Assembly: GCF_014701095.1 (NCBI RefSeq)
Contig: NZ_AP023439.1
Span: 1,600,001-1,664,000 of the forward strand
Length of the DNA stretch: 64,000 nt
Direction of reading: 5' to 3'
Origin: Streptomyces tuirus
GTDB lineage: Bacteria; Actinomycetota; Actinomycetes; Streptomycetales; Streptomycetaceae
The notes beneath the pieces are model-generated. The model searched no databases and had not been told where the DNA came from. It worked only from the letters and a program-made list of their open reading frames with translations. The position numbers and the translations under genes are program-made. This document shows positions 59,090 to 64,000 of the stretch, piece after piece (the stretch's first letter is position 1; every line of letters begins with the position of its first letter).

Positions 59090-59161
59090 GCAGCGATCGT
59101 CGCAGACGACCAGGTGCCGTGCACTCCGGTGTGCCATGCCTCGGGCGGCTGTCCCGAGGGG

Positions 59162-59464
59162 CTACTTGAGGTCACGCATGTCCAGGGCATCGCAGTTGGT
59201 GTACACCCGCTCGCCGATGCTGAGCGCGTTGAGCCGCTCGGCCAGCCTGGTCGTCTCGGGGTCGTCGCTGTTGCGCATGGCCTCGTCGAACGAGTCGAAC
59301 TCGATCATCGCCAGATAGCGGTGGGGCTTGTCCCGGTCCTTCAGCAGCGTGCTGTGGGTGGGGCCGCCCGCGCGGCCGGCGTTGCGCTGCCCTGCCTCGT
59401 CGAGCACCTGCTGCATCTCTTCCAGACGCTCGGTCTCGAACTCGATGATCTGCACGAACCTCAT
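59162..59464 (-). CDS. Small conserved protein, dimeric alpha-beta barrel-like
   Basis: A 100-aa protein, MRFVQIIEFETERLEEMQQV with RYLAMIEFDSFDEAMRNSDD, resembling the ferredoxin-like dimeric alpha-beta barrel of ABM/Dabb proteins. No catalytic residues can be named. I start at ATG 59464; a frame-open extension to 59527 looks non-coding. The TerC gene lies upstream on the same strand, separated by a terminator. Confidence 0.7.
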   Translation of the reverse strand: MRFVQIIEFETERLEEMQQVLDEAGQRNAGRAGGPTHSTLLKDRDKPHRYLAMIEFDSFDEAMRNSDDPETTRLAERLNALSIGERVYTNCDALDMRDLK

Positions 59465-59524
59465 GGCACCTCCAGCCGGCCGCGGCGCCCCCGGGCCGGG
59501 GAACGCGCTCAGGAAACAAGCAAG

Positions 59525-59569
59525 CACCGGGACCGGTGGTCGGCAATTCGCCGAGCACCGATCCCGGTG
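59525..59569 (-). terminator. Hairpin terminator after terC
   Basis: CACCGGGA and TCCCGGTG form the outer stem with CGGTG / CACCG and CGGC / GCCG inside. It starts 26 bp after the terC stop. Confidence 0.7.
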
Positions 59570-59594
59570 ATGGTTGTTCCTACGCCCGACGCCG

Positions 59595-60596
59595 TCAGAC
59601 GTCGATGCTGTCCTTCGGAGCGCCTCCGCTCTCGTTCTGCGCCGCCTCGGCCGCCGCCTGCTTCTTGGAAGCGCGCAGGCTGGTGATCGTGGTGACGATC
59701 AGCACGGAACAGATCACGCCGAGCGAGACCGGAATGCTGATCTCGGGGACGTGGACGCCCGACTCGTGCAGGGCGTGCAGCACCAGCTTCACGCCGATGA
59801 AGCCCAGGATGATCGACAGGCCGTAGGAGAGGTGGACCAGCTTCTTCAGCAGGCCGCCGATGAGGAAGTACAGCTGGCGCAGGCCCATCAGGGCGAACGC
59901 GTTGGCTGTGAAGACGATGTACGGGTCCTGCGTCAGGCCGAAGATGGCCGGGATGGAGTCGAGGGCGAACAGCACGTCGGTGGTGCCGATCGCGAGCATC
60001 ACGACCAGCATCGGGGTCATGACCCGCTTGCCGTTCTCCTCGATCCACAGCTTGGTGCCGTGGTACCGGTCCGCCACGCCGAAGCGGCGCTCGGCGGCCT
60101 TGAGGAGCTTGTTCTCCTCGAACTCCTCGTCTTCCTCGTCGGCCCGGGCCTCCTGGATGAGCTTCCAGGCGGTGTAGATGAGGAAGGCGCCGAAGATGTA
60201 GAAGACCCAGGCGAAGCTGGCGAGGATCGCCGCGCCGGCGGCGATGAAGATCGCTCGCAGGACCAGGGCGATGAGGACACCGATCAGCAGGACACGCTGC
60301 TGGTACTGCGACGGCACCGCGAACTTCGCCATGATCAGGACGAAGACGAAGAGGTTGTCGACGCTGAGCGACTTCTCGGTGATGAAGCCCGCGAAGAACT
60401 CACCGGCGGGCTGGCCACCGGCGAACAGGAGCAGACCGAGCCCGAAGAGCGCGGCCAGCACGATCCAGACGACCGTCCAGATCCCGGCTTCCTTGATCGA
60501 CACGTCGTGCGGCTTGCGGCCGATGAAGAAGTCGACCGCGATGAGGGCGGCAAGGCCCACGATCGTCAGGACCCATAGGGTCACGGAAACATCCAC
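59595..60596 (-). CDS. terC: TerC family integral membrane protein (putative Mn2+ exporter)
   Basis: The 333-aa protein has about eight helices with the acidic TerC residues in SVDNLFVFVLIM and TDVLFALDSIPAIFGLTQDP, and an acidic cytosolic loop ARADEEDEEFEENK. TerC/Alx proteins export Mn2+ or load it onto secreted enzymes, as shown in Bacillus and E. coli. The GTG start at 60596 has GGAGG 4 nt upstream, placed inside a hairpin controlled by the riboswitch at 60642-60739. This riboswitch supports the Mn assignment. Confidence 0.9.
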   Translation of the reverse strand: MDVSVTLWVLTIVGLAALIAVDFFIGRKPHDVSIKEAGIWTVVWIVLAALFGLGLLLFAGGQPAGEFFAGFITEKSLSVDNLFVFVLIMAKFAVPSQYQQRVLLIGVLIALVLRAIFIAAGAAILASFAWVFYIFGAFLIYTAWKLIQEARADEEDEEFEENKLLKAAERRFGVADRYHGTKLWIEENGKRVMTPMLVVMLAIGTTDVLFALDSIPAIFGLTQDPYIVFTANAFALMGLRQLYFLIGGLLKKLVHLSYGLSIILGFIGVKLVLHALHESGVHVPEISIPVSLGVICSVLIVTTITSLRASKKQAAAEAAQNESGGAPKDSIDV

Positions 60597-60600
60597 TGCG

Positions 60601-60647
60601 CCTCCGGCAGTCGTAACGGCAAATGTCAGCGTCGTCGCTGCCGGAGG
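60601..60647 (-). promoter_or_regulatory. Shine-Dalgarno-sequestering hairpin of terC
   Basis: CCTCCGGCAG (60647-60638) pairs perfectly with CTGCCGGAGG (60610-60601), which contains the terC ribosome binding site. Six of the first ten bases are also the 3' P1 strand of the aptamer, so the two folds exclude each other. Confidence 0.75.
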
Positions 60648-60739
60648 TCTCTTCCACCCAACGATGGGCCGACGCCCCGGGATCTGGCCTGATCCGTATT
60701 GACGGGTACGTCGCAGCAGACAGGGAGTACTCCCCTCCG
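60642..60739 (-). ncRNA. yybP-ykoY-type manganese riboswitch
   Basis: P1 is CGGAGG (60739-60734) with CCTCCG (60647-60642). GGAGTA follows the 5' P1 strand and GAGA precedes the 3' strand, as in the family's GGGGAGUA and AAGACC segments. CCGTCAATACGG (60705-60694) forms the CGUCA-containing hairpin, and CCCGGG with GGCC pairs fill the middle. It lies directly upstream of a TerC gene, its commonest target. Mn2+ should stabilise P1, free the ribosome binding site and turn on translation. Confidence 0.75.
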
Positions 60740-60747
60740 TGCCGTCA

Positions 60748-60776
60748 ACAGTACCCAATCACCAAGAACTGGTAAA
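60748..60776 (-). promoter_or_regulatory. Candidate terC promoter
   Basis: TTTACC (60776-60771) and TACTGT (60753-60748) are 17 bp apart. Transcription would start near 60741, right at the aptamer. AAGCGCTT (60775-60782) overlaps the -35 and equals a LacI-type core. Confidence 0.45.
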
Positions 60777-60817
60777 GCGCTTGGCAAAAGAATGGCCAAA
60801 ATCCCTGGTCCGGGGCT

Positions 60818-62833
60818 TTACATGAACTTGGTGCGGGCTGCAGCGACCTGGGCGAGCACCTGCTGGAGGACCTGGCTGCCGGGCGGCACGAGCGACGGCT
60901 CGTACGTCCAGGCATGACCGACCCACGGGTCGGCGAGGTGATCGTCGGCCACCGGCGTCAGTCGCAGCAGCGAACGCCACAGCGGGTCGAGCAGGGGCCC
61001 GTAGCCGGAGGACTCCTCACGGTCGGCCACCATCATCAGGTGGACGCCGAAGGCGGGACCTTCGTCGGCCAGGTAGCGCAGTTGGTTCACCGCCCGGTCG
61101 TCGAAGCCGTGCGGGAAGTCGTTGACGATCAGGAGCTGCTGCGAGGTGTCGAACCCGGGCGGGAGGGAGTCGGCGGCGCCGCCCCGGACCGCCATCTGCA
61201 CCAGGTCGACCCGCTGGGTGAGCCGGCCCAGCACGTCCGCCACCCCGGCGGCGCCGAGCGCGGGCGGCGTCGCGAGCACCCCGCTCTGCACCAGGGGCGC
61301 CAGCGGCTGGCCCCCGGAGCCGGCCGGGTCAATGACGTGGACGGTGAACTCGCCCGCCGGGTAGACGGCCAGCAGCCGGGCCGCGTGCGCGACCGCCGTC
61401 TCCATGGCGAGACGGCTCATGGTGTGCGAGTCGGTGAAGGAGCCGTCGGACGCCCCGGCGGCTCCGCTGTCGATCCACAGACCCCGCTCCAGCGGCAGCC
61501 GGACGAGCATCGGGATGCGGATCCGGTCGGCCTCGGGGAGGTGGAGATCGCCCAGGCGCAGGGCCATGGGGATCTCCATGGGCACGCGGTAGGCGTGCCA
61601 CGCCGGGTTGTCCCAGCGGGCGAACGCCGGAGGCAGGGCCGGTTCGACGACGTCGGCCTCGGCCGCGAGCTGGGTGAGGTCCCGGTCGAGGGCCTCCCGG
61701 GCCTGGGCGACGAGCTGGGTGTGCCGGGCCCGGGCCGCCTCGCGGGCGGCGTCTCCCTGTCCGCCGATCCGGCTGCGCGGGTCGGAGAGGACCTGCTCCA
61801 GCTCCTTGTCCATGCGCGACTCGGCGAAGTCGACGGCACTGCGGTAGGCGGCGGTGGTGCGGGCCAGGTCCTCGAACATGCCCCACACCTGGTTGTAGAG
61901 CCGTTCCTCCATGGACCAGCCGGTCGCGTCGCCCGCGACGGGCTGTGCGGGCTGCCCGGGTGCGGCCGGGGGCGCGGTGGGCGGAGGCGGGGGCGGGGCG
62001 GCGTTCTGACGGCGCGGGTGGCTGTAGTCGATCGGGCCGCCTGCCGTGGGCGCGGACGGCGTGGTGACGGCATGGGGGTCCGGTGCGGTGCCGGGATACG
62101 GCTGCTGCGGGGCGGGCTGTCCGGGAGCGCCGGGCGTCTGGCCGCCGTAGGGGGACACCGGTGGCACCGGACCGGGCTGGGGCGCGGTGCCGCCCTGGTC
62201 CGGGCCGAGGGCGGGGGCCGCCGTCTGCCGGGAGCGGTCGCCGTCCGCCGTGCGCGGCGGGGGTGCCTGCACCGAGCGGGCGAGTCCCTGGGCCACCGCG
62301 TCGTTGACCGTGCCGGCGAGCTGCTGGGCCTGCGGCAGGCCCTGGTCGGTGAGGAGTTCGGCGAGGCCGCCCGCGTAGCCCTGGCCGACGGCGCGCACCT
62401 TCCAGGCGTCCTGGCGGCGGTAGAGCTCCAGGGCGACGACGGCCGACTCGGCCTCCAGACCGGTGATGGTGTAGCTGGCGACCTCGTCGCCGCCGAGGCC
62501 GGTGACGGCGACGAACGGGGCCGCCACGGCACCGAAACGGACCGGGCCCGTCCCGCCGGTGGGCAGGGCGAGCAGCACGCTGACACGGTGGACGGCCTCC
62601 GGCACGGCGTCCAGATCCACCGCGAGGCGGTGGTCGGCGGCGGCCTGCCGGGAGACCTCGAGACCCGGCTGGGTGGGTGCGCCCGGGTGGGCCACCCACT
62701 CCACGCCGTGGATCCGGCCGTTCTCGTCGCCGAGCGCGGCCAGGGCCACGATCGGTGTACCGGCCGAGATCCGGATCTCGAGACGGGCCTGGGAGAGCGG
62801 GTGGTTCTGCCCCCGCACCAGCTCGGCCGTCAT
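60818..62833 (-). CDS. TerD-domain protein fused to an FtsK-like domain without a visible Walker A
   Basis: The 671-aa protein has an N-terminal TerD-like beta-sandwich (LEIRISAGTPIVALAALGDE, ITGLEAESAVVALELYRRQD; residues 1-185), a Pro/Gln-rich linker (190-300), a coiled helical part (SRMDKELEQVLSD) and a C-terminal domain (about 420-671) laid out like FtsK/SpoIIIE motors: IPMLVRLPLERGLWIDSGAA, FTVHVIDPAGSGGQ, QLLIVNDFPHGFDDRAVNQL, HLMMVADREES. Where a Walker A would be, GAAGASDGS has no GK[ST]. It sits between terD and terC and is probably a structural or scaffold ter component. Confidence 0.8.
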   Translation of the reverse strand: MTAELVRGQNHPLSQARLEIRISAGTPIVALAALGDENGRIHGVEWVAHPGAPTQPGLEVSRQAAADHRLAVDLDAVPEAVHRVSVLLALPTGGTGPVRFGAVAAPFVAVTGLGGDEVASYTITGLEAESAVVALELYRRQDAWKVRAVGQGYAGGLAELLTDQGLPQAQQLAGTVNDAVAQGLARSVQAPPPRTADGDRSRQTAAPALGPDQGGTAPQPGPVPPVSPYGGQTPGAPGQPAPQQPYPGTAPDPHAVTTPSAPTAGGPIDYSHPRRQNAAPPPPPPTAPPAAPGQPAQPVAGDATGWSMEERLYNQVWGMFEDLARTTAAYRSAVDFAESRMDKELEQVLSDPRSRIGGQGDAAREAARARHTQLVAQAREALDRDLTQLAAEADVVEPALPPAFARWDNPAWHAYRVPMEIPMALRLGDLHLPEADRIRIPMLVRLPLERGLWIDSGAAGASDGSFTDSHTMSRLAMETAVAHAARLLAVYPAGEFTVHVIDPAGSGGQPLAPLVQSGVLATPPALGAAGVADVLGRLTQRVDLVQMAVRGGAADSLPPGFDTSQQLLIVNDFPHGFDDRAVNQLRYLADEGPAFGVHLMMVADREESSGYGPLLDPLWRSLLRLTPVADDHLADPWVGHAWTYEPSLVPPGSQVLQQVLAQVAAARTKFM

Positions 62834-62915
62834 CGCCTTCGTCCCCCTGTGTCGTTGTGTGAAGTCGTGTGCTGCTCGCCGGGCCCGCCCCCGCCGGTCC
62901 GGGGCCCGGGGTGCG

Positions 62916-63494
62916 TCAGAGCACCGGCAGGATCGCCGGCATCAGGTCCTGGAAGGTGCGCCCGTTGGCCGGGTTGCCCAGGGCCGTCATCGACCAGCCC
63001 TGGCCCGCGCGGTGGACCTTGGCCATGATCTGGGCCGTGTACTGGCCGCCGCCGGCGAGCGTGTAGCGGGCGAGCTCCTGGCCGTTGGTCTCGTCGACCA
63101 GGCGGCAGAACGCGTTCTGCACCTCCTGGAAGGTCTGGCCCGTGAAGGAGTTCACGGTGAAGACGATCTGGTCGATGTGGACCGGGATGCGCGCGAGGTC
63201 GACGAGGATCGCCTCGTCGTCGCCGCCCTGGCCGACACCGCCGACGAGGTTGTCACCGGTGTGGCGCACCGAGCCGTCGTCGCTCACCAGGTGGCGGAAG
63301 AAGACGACGTCGACCGGCTGCTTGTCCGCGAACAGGACGGCGGAGGCGTCGAGGTCGATCTCTCGCGTGCGCGAGCCGAACAGGCCGCGCCGGGGAGCCG
63401 CCTGCCAGCCGAGACCCATACGAACCGCAGTCAGGCTGCCGCCGTCGTTCTTCTGCAGACTGATGGCCTGACCCTTGGTCATGTTGACGGTCAC
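62916..63494 (-). CDS. terD: TerD family stress protein
   Basis: TerD proteins are calcium-binding beta-sandwich proteins tied to tellurite and envelope stress; in Streptomyces they affect differentiation. The 192-aa protein has the family start MTKGQAISLQKNDGG, the Ca2+-type motifs EIDLDASAVLF and GVGQGGDDEAILVDL, and IVFTVNSFTGQTFQEVQNAF. I start at GTG 63494 (four codons before that MTKG), with GAGGGG 9 nt upstream. It lies 83 bp upstream of the TerD-fusion gene on the same strand. Confidence 0.93.
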   Translation of the reverse strand: MTVNMTKGQAISLQKNDGGSLTAVRMGLGWQAAPRRGLFGSRTREIDLDASAVLFADKQPVDVVFFRHLVSDDGSVRHTGDNLVGGVGQGGDDEAILVDLARIPVHIDQIVFTVNSFTGQTFQEVQNAFCRLVDETNGQELARYTLAGGGQYTAQIMAKVHRAGQGWSMTALGNPANGRTFQDLMPAILPVL

Positions 63495-63633
63495 GCGCTG
63501 ATTCCCCTCTCGAACGTCCCCTGTTGCCGCGAAGTCGCGGTTGACCAGCACCCTACGCAGGGGCACTGACAGCGACGTACCCCGGTCCGCACTTTGTGTC
63601 GGTCTTGCAACACTGCGCGTACGCGGCACGCTG

Positions 63634-64000
63634 TCAGGCCAGACCCGCCTCCTTCATCTGGCGCAGTTCCTTCTTCATCTCGGAGACCTCGTCGCGCAGC
63701 CGGGCCGCGATCTCGAACTGGAGCTCCGCGGCGGCGGCCCGCATCCGCGCGGTGAGCTCCTCGATCTGCCCGGCCAGTTCGGCCGCGGGGCGGTCGGTCG
63801 GCACCGTCTCCTCGGCGGCCTTGCCCTTGCTCTTGCCCTTGCTGGACTTGGCCGCCGCGGCCTTGCCGAGGGCGGGCACGGGCGCCTTGGTGCCCCCGCC
63901 GTCCTTCTTGGCGTTGCGGTAGCCCGAGCCGAGCAGCTGCTCGGTGTCGATGTCCTCGCGGGCGATCTGGGCGACGATGTCGTTGATCTTCTTGCGCAGC
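63634..64000 (-). CDS. uvrB: Excinuclease ABC subunit B, C-terminal fragment
   Basis: Only the last 121 codons are present; the gene continues past the right edge. LRKKINDIVAQIAREDID leads to a variable Lys/Ser/Ala-rich linker (GKAAAAKSSKGKSKGKAAEE) and the terminal UVR coiled coil (AAELQFEIAARLRDEVSEMK) that binds UvrC. The UVR motif at the very end is diagnostic of UvrB. It is followed on the same strand by terD, 139 bp downstream. Confidence 0.9.
   Translation of the reverse strand, partial: LRKKINDIVAQIAREDIDTEQLLGSGYRNAKKDGGGTKAPVPALGKAAAAKSSKGKSKGKAAEETVPTDRPAAELAGQIEELTARMRAAAAELQFEIAARLRDEVSEMKKELRQMKEAGLA

Overview
This window is very GC-rich, uses GTG starts freely, links many genes by ATGA or GTGA overlaps, and carries whiA, opcA, an RbpA-type protein and ter genes. 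It is almost certainly a Streptomyces chromosome. From memory, its core gene order resembles the sufB to uvrB segment of S. coelicolor; no alignment was run. No rRNA, tRNA, CRISPR array, transposase or prophage was seen.

Layout. 1-7309: start of a suf Fe-S assembly operon (sufR, sufB), an AAC(3)-like acetyltransferase, an ABC exporter pair, heme A synthase (ctaA), an amidohydrolase, a small conserved protein and heme O synthase (ctaB). 7657-14295: pentose phosphate operon tkt-tal-zwf-opcA-pgl, closed by a strong hairpin. 14354-24989: accessory block with a GH13 alpha-glucosidase and its sugar ABC importer, an orphan sugar-binding protein, and a PadR regulator with an FtsX-type ABC exporter. 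25009-33423: a membrane protein, pgi, an MFS exporter, an RbpA-family gene, secG, and glycolytic tpiA-pgk-gap. 33651-36605: a secreted M14 carboxypeptidase. 36757-41859: the coupled rows uvrC-rapZ-yvcK-whiA. 42113-46465: a small basic protein, an HTH protein, a LacI regulator with a PfkB sugar kinase, and an MmyB-type HTH regulator. 46567-54737: YceI, uvrA, two small enzymes and a polar amino-acid ABC importer. 54824-59464: aroQ, an S66/MccF-like peptidase, an MHS symporter, a Ca2+/H+ antiporter-like protein and a 100-aa protein. 59595-63494: terC behind a manganese-type riboswitch, a TerD fusion protein and terD, followed by the 3' end of uvrB.

How it works together. The carbon genes cover hexose uptake and hydrolysis (GH13 and importer), entry into the pentose phosphate pathway (zwf, opcA, pgl, tkt, tal) and triose glycolysis (pgi, tpiA, pgk, gap). 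ctaA and ctaB make heme for terminal oxidase. uvrA, uvrB and uvrC are spread across the right half.

Most notable signals: (i) seven 12-bp LacI-operator-like units in tandem at 57900-57983, using the same unit as the two-unit palindrome in front of the lacI gene at 43613; (ii) a yybP-ykoY-type Mn riboswitch before terC, whose P1 3' strand is also the anti-Shine-Dalgarno strand; (iii) a 200-nt multi-branched fold between an ABC ATPase and its permease; (iv) a 34-bp duplication around a 58-bp insert that keeps stop-start coupling through a new 31-codon ORF; (v) a dispersed palindromic repeat that has entered coding sequences, including pgi; (vi) a TerD domain fused to an FtsK-like domain without a recognisable Walker A motif.
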